Origin: Pseudomonas fluorescens
GTDB taxonomy: Bacteria > Pseudomonadota > Gammaproteobacteria > Pseudomonadales > Pseudomonadaceae
Assembly: GCF_902498195.1 (NCBI RefSeq)
Contig: NZ_CABVIY010000005.1
Coordinates: 248,001 to 312,000 of the forward strand
DNA: 64,000 nucleotides
Direction: 5' to 3'
Part shown: one piece after another, positions 16,858 to 26,237 of the stretch
Position numbering within the stretch: position 1 is the first letter of the stretch
How the letters are laid out: every line of letters begins with the position of its first letter
Translations under genes and position numbers: made by a program
The notes under the pieces: model-generated
Seen by the model: the letters and a program-made list of their open reading frames with translations, nothing else
What the model was told of the DNA's origin: nothing
Databases searched by the model: none

Positions 16858-18483
16858 ATGTCCCTTCGTAATATGAATATCGCGCCACGCGCGTTCTTAG
16901 GTTTTGCCCTGATTGGCGGGCTGATGATGGTGCTCGGCGTGTTTGCCCTCAACCAGATGAGCAAGATCCGTGGCGCCGCCGAGAACATCACCGTCAGCAG
17001 CGTGCCGAGCATCAAGAGCCTCGACGAATTCACCCAGCTGACCCTGCGCCTGCGCGTGCTGTCCTATCGCTTGCTGGTGAACCGCGAGCCGGACGTGCAG
17101 CAGAAAACCATCGAGCTGCTGGACCTGCGCAACCAGCAAATTCGCACCGCCCAGGCCACCTACGAAAAACTGATCAGCAGCCCTCAGGAACGGGCGGCCT
17201 ACGACCAGTACGTGCAACTGCTGGGGCAATACCGCCAGATCGAAGACCGGATGAAGACCCTGTCACGCAACAATCAGGTCGACGAACTGCGCAGCCTGCT
17301 CAACGCCGATTTGCTGAGCAATTCCGAAGCGATCAACGCCGTACTGGCCAAACTGCTGGATATCAACACCCAGCAGACCCTGGACACCAACCAGCAAGCC
17401 GCCGACCAGTACGACTCGGCGTTCAACCTGGTTATCACCCTGCTGGTGATCGCCACGGGCCTGACCATGCTGTTCGCCTGGTTGCTGACCAACAGCATCA
17501 CCAAACCGATCGCCAACGCCCTGAACGCCGCCGAGCAAATCGCCGAAGGCAACCTGACGCGCCCGATCACGGTCGACGGCGCGGACGAGGCCGGCCGCCT
17601 GCTGCTGGCGATGTCGAAGATGCAGGACAAACTGCGCGACACCCTGCAACGGATCTCCGGTTCGGCCACCCAGTTGGCGTCCGCCGCCGAAGAACTCAAC
17701 AGCGTGACCGACGAAAGCGCCCGTGGCCTGACGCAGCAGAACAATGAAATCGAACAGGCCGCCACCGCCGTCAACGAAATGACCAGCGCCGTGGAAGAAG
17801 TCGCGCGCAATGCGGTCAGCACGTCCGAGGCGTCGAAGCACGCCACCACCTCCGCCGGCGACGGCCGCGACCTGGTGCAGGAAACCGTCAGCGCCATCGA
17901 ACGCATGAGCGCCGACGTGCAGGGCACCGCGACCCTGATTGGCGACCTGGCCAACGAATCCCGTGACATCGGCAAAGTGTTGGACGTGATTCGCGGCCTG
18001 GCCGACCAGACCAACCTGCTGGCCCTGAACGCCGCCATCGAAGCGGCGCGTGCCGGTGAAGCCGGCCGTGGCTTTGCGGTGGTGGCGGACGAGGTGCGGG
18101 CCCTGGCGCACCGCACCCAGCAGTCGACCAGCGAAATCGAACGCATGATCGGCAGCATCCAGAGCGGCACCGAGCACGCCGTGGATTCGATGCGCAACAG
18201 CACCGAGCGCGCCGAGTCGACCCTGAACATTGCCCGTGGCGCCGGGATGTCGCTGGACACCATCAACAGCGCCATCGTCGAAATCAACGAGCGCAACCTG
18301 GTGATCGCCAGCGCGGCCGAAGAGCAGGCGCAAGTGGCCCGCGAAGTGGACCGCAATCTGGTGAACATCCGTGACCTGTCGGTGCAATCGGCCACCGGCG
18401 CCAACCAGACCAGCGCGGCGAGCAGTGAGCTGTCGCGCCTGGCGGTGGATCTGAACACGATGGTCGGGCGGTTCAGCCTGTAA
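16858..18483 (+). CDS. Methyl-accepting chemotaxis protein with four-helix-bundle sensor
   Basis: A 541-residue chemoreceptor. Helix 1 (about 11-32) is followed by a ~155-residue all-helical periplasmic sensor of the 4HB type, helix 2 (about 190-212; LVITLLVIATGLTMLFAWLL), HAMP and the signalling domain, whose tip contains DQTNLLALNAAIEAARAG. No C-terminal CheR-binding pentapeptide is seen. The frame stays open upstream to 16753, but the ATG at 16858 starts the usual short basic cytoplasmic segment MSLRNMNIAPRAF. It is divergent from the zapB-like gene and followed by a REP pair. Ligand unknown. Confidence 0.92.
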   Translation: MSLRNMNIAPRAFLGFALIGGLMMVLGVFALNQMSKIRGAAENITVSSVPSIKSLDEFTQLTLRLRVLSYRLLVNREPDVQQKTIELLDLRNQQIRTAQATYEKLISSPQERAAYDQYVQLLGQYRQIEDRMKTLSRNNQVDELRSLLNADLLSNSEAINAVLAKLLDINTQQTLDTNQQAADQYDSAFNLVITLLVIATGLTMLFAWLLTNSITKPIANALNAAEQIAEGNLTRPITVDGADEAGRLLLAMSKMQDKLRDTLQRISGSATQLASAAEELNSVTDESARGLTQQNNEIEQAATAVNEMTSAVEEVARNAVSTSEASKHATTSAGDGRDLVQETVSAIERMSADVQGTATLIGDLANESRDIGKVLDVIRGLADQTNLLALNAAIEAARAGEAGRGFAVVADEVRALAHRTQQSTSEIERMIGSIQSGTEHAVDSMRNSTERAESTLNIARGAGMSLDTINSAIVEINERNLVIASAAEEQAQVAREVDRNLVNIRDLSVQSATGANQTSAASSELSRLAVDLNTMVGRFSL

Positions 18484-18505
18484 CCCCTCGCCCGCAAGGC
18501 CGACG

Positions 18506-18591
18506 CCTTCGCGAGCAAGCCCGCTCCCACAGTTGCCGAGTTCTTCCATCAAGAATGCGATCAATTGTGGGAGCGGGCTTGCTCGCGAAGG
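18506..18591. repeat. REPIN, family B
   Basis: Inverted copies of the REP with core GTGGGAGCGGGCTTGCTCGC after the chemoreceptor gene, before nhaP2. Confidence 0.92.
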
Positions 18592-18706
18592 TCCGAAGGA
18601 CCAAAAAGCTTTTTGACAGCATCACATTTCAACAGGTTAGAATCGCTGGCACGCAGACTGCATGGTCAGTTTGTGCCCGCCTTTTCAGCTTTCTGGAGTA
18701 CTGCCT

Positions 18707-20449
18707 TTGAATGCGACGACCATCAACAGCCTGTTCTTGATCGGCGCGTTGCTGGTAGGTGCGAGCATTCTGGTGAGTTCTCTTTCCTCGCGCCTCGGCA
18801 TCCCGATCCTGGTGATCATCCTGGCCGTGGGCATGGCCGCCGGGGTCGATGGCGGCGGCATCATCTTCGATAACTACCCCACCGCCTACCTGGTCGGGAA
18901 CCTCGCACTGGCGGTGATCCTGCTGGACGGCGGCTTGCGCACCCGGGTGTCGAGCTTCCGCGTGGCGTTATGGCCGGCGCTGTCGCTGGCCACGGTCGGG
19001 GTGTTGATCACCACCGGGCTGACCGGCATGGCGGCCGCCTGGCTGTTCGACCTGAACCTGATTCAAGGCCTGCTGATCGGCGCCATCGTCGGCTCCACCG
19101 ACGCCGCGGCGGTGTTCTCGTTGCTCGGCGGCAAAGGCCTGAACGAACGGGTGACCGCGAGCCTGGAGATCGAATCCGGCAGCAATGACCCGATGGCGGT
19201 GTTCCTCACCGTCACCCTGATCGACATGCTCGCCAGCGGCCAGACCGGCTTGCACTGGAGCCTGCTGACCCACCTGTTGCGCGAGTTCGGCATCGGCGGT
19301 GTCATCGGCCTGGGCGGTGGCTGGCTGATGCTGCAACTGGTCAACCGCATAAACCTGGCCACCGGCCTGTATCCAATCCTGGTCATCGCGGGCGGCCTGG
19401 TAGTGTTTGCCCTGACCAACGCCCTGCATGGCAGCGGCTTCCTGGCGGTGTACCTGTGCGGCCTGGTCATCGGCAACCGCCCGGTGCGCAGCCGCCACGG
19501 CATCCTGCATATGCTCGACGGCATGGCCTGGCTGGCGCAGATCGGCATGTTCCTGGTGCTGGGGCTGCTGGTCACGCCCCACGACCTGCTGCCGATTGCC
19601 CTGCCTGCCCTGGCGCTGGCGCTGTGGATGATTTTGTTTGCCCGGCCACTCTCGGTGATCGTTGGCCTGTTGCCCTTCAAAGCGTTCCACGGCCGCGAAA
19701 AGGTGTTCATTTCCTGGGTAGGTCTACGCGGCGCGGTCCCGATCATTCTGGCGGTGTTCCCGCTGATGGCGGGCCTGCCCAACGCCCAGCTCTATTTCAA
19801 CCTCGCCTTCTTTATCGTGCTGGTGTCGCTGCTGGTGCAGGGCACGAGCCTGCCGTGGGTCGCCAAGCTGTTGAAGGTGACGGTGCCACCGGAGCCCGCG
19901 CCGATTTCCCGTTCTGCCCTGGAAGTGCACGTCACCAGCGAATGGGAGCTGTTCGTTTATCGCCTGGGTGCCGAAAAATGGTGCATCGGCTCGCACCTTC
20001 GCGAGCTGAAAATGCCCGACGGCACCCGGATTGCAGCCCTGTTTCGGGGCGAGCAACTGCTCCATCCGTCGGGTAGTACGGTGCTCGAAGTCGATGATTT
20101 ACTGTGTGTAATCGGCCATGAACACAACCTGCCGGCCCTCGGAAAACTGTTCAGCCAGGCACCGCAACGGGGCCTCGATTTGCGCTTTTTCGGCGACTTC
20201 GTACTCGAAGGAGACGCCCAGCTGGCCGCGGTTGCTGCCCTGTACGGGTTGAAGGTCGAAGGCATCGACCCGGACATGTCCCTGGGCCGCTTCATTGCCC
20301 AGAAAGTAGGGGGTGCACCGGTGGTCGGCGACCAGGTGGAGTGGAACAACACCATCTGGACCGTCGCGGTCATGGAGGGGAACAAGATCGGCAAAGTGGG
20401 CGTCAGATTCCCCGAAGGAAGTCGCCCGGGTCCGGGACTCTTCCTCTAA
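18707..20449 (+). CDS. nhaP2: Potassium/proton antiporter NhaP2 (CvrA)
   Basis: A 580-residue CPA1 antiporter that expels K+ in exchange for H+ at the inner membrane. About 12 transmembrane helices carry the signatures GAIVGSTDAAAVFSLLGGK and LEIESGSNDPMAVFLT; the Asp residues in these segments are used for ion exchange. The cytoplasmic tail holds a TrkA-C-like domain and a CorC/HlyC-type domain (about 400-575), as in E. coli NhaP2. Start choice: a TTG at 18707 preceded by GGAG at 8 nt gives LNATTINSLF, aligning with the E. coli N-terminus; the ATG at 18662 would add 15 atypical residues. mscK follows after 35 bp, so the two probably share a transcript devoted to osmotic and K+ control. Confidence 0.94.
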   Translation: MNATTINSLFLIGALLVGASILVSSLSSRLGIPILVIILAVGMAAGVDGGGIIFDNYPTAYLVGNLALAVILLDGGLRTRVSSFRVALWPALSLATVGVLITTGLTGMAAAWLFDLNLIQGLLIGAIVGSTDAAAVFSLLGGKGLNERVTASLEIESGSNDPMAVFLTVTLIDMLASGQTGLHWSLLTHLLREFGIGGVIGLGGGWLMLQLVNRINLATGLYPILVIAGGLVVFALTNALHGSGFLAVYLCGLVIGNRPVRSRHGILHMLDGMAWLAQIGMFLVLGLLVTPHDLLPIALPALALALWMILFARPLSVIVGLLPFKAFHGREKVFISWVGLRGAVPIILAVFPLMAGLPNAQLYFNLAFFIVLVSLLVQGTSLPWVAKLLKVTVPPEPAPISRSALEVHVTSEWELFVYRLGAEKWCIGSHLRELKMPDGTRIAALFRGEQLLHPSGSTVLEVDDLLCVIGHEHNLPALGKLFSQAPQRGLDLRFFGDFVLEGDAQLAAVAALYGLKVEGIDPDMSLGRFIAQKVGGAPVVGDQVEWNNTIWTVAVMEGNKIGKVGVRFPEGSRPGPGLFL

Positions 20450-20484
20450 ACTCCATTCTTCGCCTCGTATTTTGATCGGTCTTT

Positions 20485-23400
20485 ATGCCAAGCCTGCGCA
20501 CCTTTTTCGTCATGGTCCTGTTGGGCCTGAGCCTCTCCGTCGGCACGCTGCAAGCCGCCGAACCACCCACCCGCGAAACCGTGCAGGCCAGCCTGGACAA
20601 GATCGCCGACCGCAAACTGCCGGAGGCCGATCAAAAGGCCCTGCAGTCGGTGCTGCAAGGCACGCTGACCCAGCTCAACAACCGGCGTGACTACGAGCAG
20701 AAGCTCAACGACCTCAAGCAGCAACTGGCCACGGCCCCCAAGCAGACCGTCGAGAACCAGCGCGAGCTGACGCGTCTCAAGGCCAGCAGCGTGGTACCGG
20801 TGGCGCAGCGCTATACCAAAGAGTCGATTCAGCAACTCGAACAGATGCTCACGGAGCGCTCGACCCAGCAAAGCGACCTGCAAAAAGCCCTCGCCGACGC
20901 CAACAGCCTGGTCATCACCGCCCAGACCCGCCCCGAGCGCGCCCAGGCCGAAATCTCCACCAGCCAGACGCGCATCCAGCAGATCAACAATATCCTCAAG
21001 GCCGGCAAGGATGGCGGCAAGACCCTGAGCGCCGAGCAGCGCGACCAGCTCAACGCCGAACTGGCAGCCCTCAACGCGCTGATCCCGTTGCGTCGCCAGG
21101 AACTGGCCGGCAATACCCAGCTGCAAGACCTGGGCAACAGCCAGCATGACTTGCTGACCGAGCGATCCGACCGGCTTGACCGGGAAATCCAGGACCTGCA
21201 AAACCTGATCAACCAGAAGCGCCTGGCCCAATCCCAGGAGACAGTGACGCAGCAGTCCATCGAAGCGCAAAAAGCCGGTGGCAGCAGCCTGTTGGCCACC
21301 GAAAGCGCGGCCAACCTGAAGCTCTCGGACTACCTGCTCAAAAGCACCGACCGCCTCAACGAAGTCACCCAGCAGAACCTGCAGACCAAGCAGCAACTGG
21401 ACAGCGTGACCCAGAGCGACTCGGCCCTGGACGAGCAAATCAACGTGCTCAAGGGCAGCCTGCTGCTGTCGAAAATCCTCTACAAACAGAAACAGGCCCT
21501 GCCACGCCTCAAGGTCGACCGCGACCTGGCCGACCAGATCGCCGACATTCGCCTCTATCAGTTCGAAGTCAGCCAGCAACGTGAATTGCTCAGCAACCCG
21601 GCCACCTACGTCGACAACCTGTTGTCGACCCAACCGCCGGAGCAAGTCACCCCGCAACTGCGCAAGAGCCTGCTGGAGCTGGCCACCACCCGCGCCGACC
21701 TGCTGGAGCGGCTGAACCGCGAATTGAGCGCCGTGCTCAATGAATCCATCACCCTGCAACTTAATCAAAAGCAACTGCTCAGCACCGCGCAAAGCCTGCG
21801 GGCGACGCTGGACGAGCAGATGTTCTGGATCCCCAGCAACAAGCCGCTCGACCCTGAATGGATGCGTGGCGTGCCGGATCGCCTGATGCGTCAGATCGAC
21901 ACGTTGCCCCTGGCTTCCAGCCTGAGCGAACTGACCGACGGCCTGACCCAGCGCCCCTTGCTGTTCCTGCCACTGGCGCTGCTGATCGGCGCGCTGCTGT
22001 GGCGCCGGAAAAATCTGTATGCCCGCCTGAACAAGGTTCACCAGGACATCGGCCACTTCAAGCGCGACAGCCAGTGGCATACGCCGCAAGCGATCCTGAT
22101 CAACATTCTGCTGGCCATGCCGGTGTCGCTCGGCCTGGCCCTGTGCGGCCTGGCCCTGCAAATCGACGCCCGCGGGCAGAACGCCAACATGGGCGCGGCC
22201 TTGCTGCAAATGGCCCAGGCATGGCTGGTGTTCTACACCGCCTACCGGGTCCTGGCACCCGGCGGCGTGGCGGAACTGCATTTCCGCTGGGAAAAGCCCC
22301 AGGTTGAATTCCTCCGTGGCTGGGTCCGCCGGCTCGGCATGGTGGTGATGGCGCTGGTCGCCGTGGTGGCGGTTGCCGAACTGCAACCGGCAGCCCTGGC
22401 CGACGACGTGCTGGGCATGCCGGTGGTTCTCATCTGCTACGCCTTGATGACCTGGCTGCTCAGTCGCCTGCTGATCAGCAGCCCGACCCACGAAAACGCC
22501 TCGCTGTTCCGCAAGGCCGTGGCCATCATGTTCACCGCGCTGCCGGTGGCCCTGTTCGTGGCCGTGTGCTTCGGCTACTACTACACCGCGCTGAAACTCA
22601 GCGACCGGCTGATCAATACCCTGTACCTGTTGATGTTCTGGCTGGTGATCGAAGCCACCTTCGTGCGCGGCCTCAGCGTCGCGGCACGCCGCCTGGCCTA
22701 CCAGCGCGCCCTGGCCAAACGCCAGGCCGCGAAAGAGGCCGGCGACGGCGAAGCGGTGATCGAAGAACCGACCCTGGACATCGAGAAGGTCAACGAACAG
22801 TCCCTGCGCCTGATTCGCCTGGCCTTGCTCGGCGGCTTCATGGCCCTGCTGTACTGGGTCTGGGCCGACCTGATCACGGTGTTCTCGTACCTGGACAACA
22901 TCACTCTCTACGAATACACCAGCGGCACCGGCGCCAACATGAGCATGGTGCCGATCAGCATCGGCGACATGCTCGGCGCGCTGATCATTATCGGCATCAC
23001 CTTCGCCTTGGCGCGCAACCTGCCGGGCCTGCTGGAAGTGTTCGTGCTGTCGAAACTGAACCTGGCCCAGGGCAGTGCTTACGCCACGACCACCCTGCTG
23101 TCCTACGTGATTGCCGGCGTCGGCTTCGTCTCGACCCTGTCGACACTCGGCGTCAGCTGGGACAAGTTGCAGTGGCTGGTGGCGGCGCTGTCGGTGGGCT
23201 TGGGTTTTGGCATGCAGGAGATTTTCGCCAACTTCATCTCCGGCATCATGATCCTGTTCGAACGCCCGGTGCGGATCGGCGACACCATCACCATCGGCAA
23301 CCTGTCGGGCACGGTCAGCAAGATCCGCATCCGCGCCACGACCATCACCGACTTCGACCGCAAGGACATCATCGTCCCGAACAAGACGTTCATCACCGGG

Positions 23401-23835
23401 CAACTGATCAACTGGTCCCTGACCGACACCATCACCCGGGTGACGCTCAAGCTCGGGGTCGATTACGGCTCGGACCTGGACCTGGTGAAGGAACTGCTGC
23501 TGAAAGCCGCGCGGGAAAACCCACGGGTGCTAAAGGAACCGGAGCCGCACGTGTACTTCCTGAACTTCGGCGAAAGCACCCTCGACCACGAGTTGCGCAT
23601 GCATGTGCGCGACCTCGGCGACCGCAACCCGGTGCTCGATGAGGTCAACCGCTTCATCAACCGCGAGTTCAAGAAGCAGCACATCAACATCTCGTTCCGG
23701 CAGATGGAGGTCTACCTCAAAAACCTCCACGGCCAGGAATACAAAATGGTGCCGATAGAGCCCGAGACCAAAACCATCGTGCCGATGGTCGATGGCAAAC
23801 CGGCGCAAGAGCCGCCCGCCGCCAAGCTCGACTAA
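20485..23835 (+). CDS. mscK: Mechanosensitive channel MscK (KefA)
   Basis: A 1116-residue channel that opens under membrane tension to release solutes on osmotic downshift. A signal peptide (1-24, ending GTLQAA) leads to a long periplasmic coiled-coil region (about 30-470) and roughly 11 membrane helices. The C-terminal MscS core has its pore helix near YVIAGVGFVSTLSTLGVSW and the conserved segment FANFISGIMILFERPVRIGD. The tail (ITDFDRKDIIVPNKTFITG) matches MscK better than its paralogue YbdG or YjeP. Pairing with nhaP2 fits the K+-modulated gating known for E. coli MscK. Confidence 0.88.
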   Translation: MPSLRTFFVMVLLGLSLSVGTLQAAEPPTRETVQASLDKIADRKLPEADQKALQSVLQGTLTQLNNRRDYEQKLNDLKQQLATAPKQTVENQRELTRLKASSVVPVAQRYTKESIQQLEQMLTERSTQQSDLQKALADANSLVITAQTRPERAQAEISTSQTRIQQINNILKAGKDGGKTLSAEQRDQLNAELAALNALIPLRRQELAGNTQLQDLGNSQHDLLTERSDRLDREIQDLQNLINQKRLAQSQETVTQQSIEAQKAGGSSLLATESAANLKLSDYLLKSTDRLNEVTQQNLQTKQQLDSVTQSDSALDEQINVLKGSLLLSKILYKQKQALPRLKVDRDLADQIADIRLYQFEVSQQRELLSNPATYVDNLLSTQPPEQVTPQLRKSLLELATTRADLLERLNRELSAVLNESITLQLNQKQLLSTAQSLRATLDEQMFWIPSNKPLDPEWMRGVPDRLMRQIDTLPLASSLSELTDGLTQRPLLFLPLALLIGALLWRRKNLYARLNKVHQDIGHFKRDSQWHTPQAILINILLAMPVSLGLALCGLALQIDARGQNANMGAALLQMAQAWLVFYTAYRVLAPGGVAELHFRWEKPQVEFLRGWVRRLGMVVMALVAVVAVAELQPAALADDVLGMPVVLICYALMTWLLSRLLISSPTHENASLFRKAVAIMFTALPVALFVAVCFGYYYTALKLSDRLINTLYLLMFWLVIEATFVRGLSVAARRLAYQRALAKRQAAKEAGDGEAVIEEPTLDIEKVNEQSLRLIRLALLGGFMALLYWVWADLITVFSYLDNITLYEYTSGTGANMSMVPISIGDMLGALIIIGITFALARNLPGLLEVFVLSKLNLAQGSAYATTTLLSYVIAGVGFVSTLSTLGVSWDKLQWLVAALSVGLGFGMQEIFANFISGIMILFERPVRIGDTITIGNLSGTVSKIRIRATTITDFDRKDIIVPNKTFITGQLINWSLTDTITRVTLKLGVDYGSDLDLVKELLLKAARENPRVLKEPEPHVYFLNFGESTLDHELRMHVRDLGDRNPVLDEVNRFINREFKKQHINISFRQMEVYLKNLHGQEYKMVPIEPETKTIVPMVDGKPAQEPPAAKLD

Positions 23836-23847
23836 CCGGCCTTTCCC

Positions 23848-23876
23848 CAGCAGAATGCTCGGACATTCTGCTGGAG
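23848..23876 (+). promoter_or_regulatory. Perfect hairpin abutting the selO ribosome site
   Basis: A 10-bp perfect stem CAGCAGAATG/CATTCTGCTG with a 6-nt loop ends at 23873. Its last G overlaps the GGAG at 23873-23876 that serves the selO TTG start 7 nt further on. There is no T-run, so it is not a standard terminator. It could limit selO translation or stabilise the mscK 3' end. Confidence 0.5.
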
Positions 23877-23883
23877 CCGGCCT

Positions 23884-25347
23884 TTGAAAGCCCTCGACGA
23901 ACTGACCTTCGATAATCGCTTCGACCGCCTGGGCGATGCGTTTTCCGCCCACGTGCTGCCCGAGCCGATCGATAACCCGCGCCTGGTCGTGGCCAGCCCC
24001 GCCGCCATGGCGTTGCTGGACCTCGAACCGGCCGTGGCCGAGACCCCGGAGTTCGCCGAACTGTTCAGCGGCCACAAGCTCTGGGCCGATGCGATCCCCA
24101 GGGCGATGGTCTATTCCGGCCACCAGTTCGGTTCCTATAACCCGCAGCTGGGCGACGGTCGCGGCCTGCTGCTGGGCGAGGTGTATAACGAGGCCGGCGA
24201 ACATTGGGACCTGCACCTCAAGGGCGCCGGGCAGACACCCTTCTCGCGCATGGGTGACGGACGGGCCGTGCTGCGCTCTTCGATCCGCGAGTTCCTCGCC
24301 TCCGAAGCCCTGCATGCCCTGAACATTCCCACCACACGGGCGCTGTGCGTGATCGGCTCCGACACGCCGGTCTGGCGCGAGAAACAGGAGCGCGCGGCCA
24401 TGGTCCTGCGCATGGCACCCAGCCATGTGCGCTTCGGCCATTTCGAATATTTCTACTACACCAAGCGTCCCGAAAAGCAGAAGGAACTCGGCGAGCACGT
24501 CCTCGCCCTGCATTTCCCCGAATGCCTCGAACAGCCGGAGCCCTATCTGGCCATGTTCCGCGAGATCGTCGAGCGTAACGCCGGGCTGATCGCCAAGTGG
24601 CAAGCCTACGGCTTCTGCCACGGGGTGATGAACACTGACAACATGTCGATCCTGGGCATCACCTTCGATTTCGGCCCGTTCGCCTTTCTCGACGACTTCG
24701 ACGCCAATTTCATCTGCAACCACTCCGATGATCAGGGCCGCTATTCCTTCAGCAATCAGGTGCCGATCGGCCAGTGGAACCTCAGCGCCCTGGCCCAGGC
24801 CCTCACGCCGTTCATCAGCGTCGAGGCCCTGCGCGAAACCCTTGGCCTGTACCTGCCGCTGTTCCAGGCCCACTACCTGGACCTGATGCGCCGCCGCCTG
24901 GGGCTCACCACCGCTGAAGATGACGATCAGAAACTGCTGGAACATCTGCTGCAACTGATGCAGAACAGCGGCGTCGACTACAGCCTGTTCTTCCGCCGCC
25001 TGGGCGACGAATCACCCGAAGCGGCCGTGCGTCGCCTGCGCGATGATTTCGTTGATATCAAGGGCTTCGATGCCTGGGGTGAGCTCTATGTCGCCCGGGT
25101 TGCCCGTGAGGGCGAGCTGGATCAGGAACAGCGTCGCCAGCGAATGCATGCGGTCAATCCGCTGTACATCCTGCGAAATTACCTGGCGCAGAAGGCCATC
25201 GATGCCGCGGAAAAAGGCGACTACTCCGAAGTTCGCCGGCTGCACGCGGTGCTGAGCAATCCGTTCGAGGAACAACCGGGGATGGAAAGCTACGCGGAGC
25301 GCCCGCCGGAGTGGGGCAAGCATCTGGAGATCAGTTGTTCGTCGTGA
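23884..25347 (+). CDS. selO: Protein adenylyltransferase SelO (YdiU)
   Basis: A 487-residue pseudokinase-fold enzyme that transfers AMP from ATP to Ser, Thr or Tyr side chains of target proteins. In E. coli it acts on redox proteins during oxidative stress. Visible family blocks are GHQFGSYNPQLGDGRG, LHLKGAGQTPFSRMGDGRA, HGVMNTDNMSILG and TFDFGPFAFLDDFD; the Asn and Asp residues in the last two bind metal and nucleotide. The C-terminal LEISCSS carries Cys where animal SelO has selenocysteine. The start is a TTG at 23884, supported by GGAG 7 nt upstream and by the usual N-terminus MKALDELTFDNRF. Confidence 0.95.
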   Translation: MKALDELTFDNRFDRLGDAFSAHVLPEPIDNPRLVVASPAAMALLDLEPAVAETPEFAELFSGHKLWADAIPRAMVYSGHQFGSYNPQLGDGRGLLLGEVYNEAGEHWDLHLKGAGQTPFSRMGDGRAVLRSSIREFLASEALHALNIPTTRALCVIGSDTPVWREKQERAAMVLRMAPSHVRFGHFEYFYYTKRPEKQKELGEHVLALHFPECLEQPEPYLAMFREIVERNAGLIAKWQAYGFCHGVMNTDNMSILGITFDFGPFAFLDDFDANFICNHSDDQGRYSFSNQVPIGQWNLSALAQALTPFISVEALRETLGLYLPLFQAHYLDLMRRRLGLTTAEDDDQKLLEHLLQLMQNSGVDYSLFFRRLGDESPEAAVRRLRDDFVDIKGFDAWGELYVARVAREGELDQEQRRQRMHAVNPLYILRNYLAQKAIDAAEKGDYSEVRRLHAVLSNPFEEQPGMESYAERPPEWGKHLEISCSS

Positions 25348-25353
25348 ACCCGA

Positions 25354-25755
25354 TCATATAAACGTCTCCACCGACGTACCGAAGCGCTCGGCCAACCAGC
25401 GGATCTGCCGCAGGTTGAGCTGTCGCTTGCCACTCAGAATCTCCGACACCACCGATTGGGTACCCACACCGGGCAGGTCACTCTGAGTCAAGCCGTGCTC
25501 GCGCATCAAGTAGCCGAGGACATCGGCGCCACTGGCTTCTGCCATAGGGTGATGCTTGTGGTCCCATTCCTCGATCCAGTCTCCAATGATGTCTACAAGG
25601 CTCATCAGCGGATGCGATTCGTCATCGCCGGTTATCTCCAGCAGTTCATCGAGCGCAAGAGCCAACCTGTCGTAGTCATCTTCGTTTTTCGGTTTGCGTA
25701 GCAATGGCGCTACAAACTCCCAGTGCTCAGCAGCCTGTTTGATCAATGCACTCAT
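25354..25755 (-). CDS. higA: HigA-type antitoxin (N-terminal acidic domain, C-terminal HTH)
   Basis: A 133-residue antitoxin and autorepressor. The N-terminal half is acidic and resembles the toxin-binding half of E. coli HigA (YgjM). The C-terminal half is an XRE-type helix-turn-helix (LMREHGLTQSDLPGVGTQS, VVSEILSGKRQLNLRQI). It starts within the last codons of higB (ATGA overlap) with GGAGGGAAAACA upstream, giving tight coupling. The start at 25755 was preferred to the in-frame ATG at 25773, which lies inside higB without a better ribosome site. It is convergent with selO, with only 6 bp between the stops. Confidence 0.88.
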   Translation of the reverse strand: MSALIKQAAEHWEFVAPLLRKPKNEDDYDRLALALDELLEITGDDESHPLMSLVDIIGDWIEEWDHKHHPMAEASGADVLGYLMREHGLTQSDLPGVGTQSVVSEILSGKRQLNLRQIRWLAERFGTSVETFI

Positions 25756-26048
25756 TGTTTTCCCTCCCTCCATTTTCCTCGGTCATATTCGCGATGATCC
25801 AGCACATCCTTGATGTACAGTTTCTGATTTTGATACCGGACAAATGCGATCAACCGCAGCTTGTTTCCCCCGATGTCGAATACATGAAACTCACCAACCT
25901 TGTCGGTCGCAGCAAACAACGATTTCATGGCAGCAAAATCACATGGGCTATTACGCTTGATTAGTCGAAACCAGTGATCGATCGCAGTCGCCGCATGTGG
26001 CCATTTTTCCTTTGATTCCCGAATCCGCTTTTCAGTGAACACACGCAT
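25752..26048 (-). CDS. higB: HigB-type mRNA interferase toxin
   Basis: A 98-residue toxin of the RelE/HigB superfamily predicted to cut mRNA on the ribosome. The segment MRVFTEKRIRESKEKWP and the core GNKLRLIAFVRYQNQKLYIK, followed by VLDHREYDRGKW, match HigB of the E. coli YgjN type, including basic and aromatic residues near the C-terminus. As in other hig loci the toxin gene comes first. The locus is clearly AT-richer than its neighbours, suggesting recent acquisition. Confidence 0.88.
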   Translation of the reverse strand: MRVFTEKRIRESKEKWPHAATAIDHWFRLIKRNSPCDFAAMKSLFAATDKVGEFHVFDIGGNKLRLIAFVRYQNQKLYIKDVLDHREYDRGKWREGKQ

Positions 26049-26058
26049 GCAATTTCCT

Positions 26059-26119
26059 TATCGCATTTTGCTATGGATGAGTTAAACACAGCGCAAAAAT
26101 ATCGCAAATTGCGATATTT
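26059..26119 (-). promoter_or_regulatory. higBA operator: strong palindrome plus a degenerate second site
   Basis: At 26097-26119 two perfect 11-bp arms, AAATATCGCAA and TTGCGATATTT, flank a single central base. A weaker related palindrome (TATCGCA...TGCTAT) lies at 26059-26074, between it and the higB start. Two spaced operators in front of a toxin-antitoxin pair fit cooperative autorepression by the HigB-HigA complex. Confidence 0.65.
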
Positions 26120-26237
26120 CCGACCAGTGGTGCATAGGCGCACTTTCAGCCTAGATACGCAGTGCGCTGCCGTGCGATTGAAAATATGAGCAAACGTCTC
26201 CAATTAGGTGTTATCAGCTTCCAATTGGATATCACTC

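Noticed and set aside
20446..23403. 985-codon open frame on the minus strand opposite mscK
   Set aside because: Antisense shadow of mscK with Gln/His/Gly-rich sequence and no plausible start signal.
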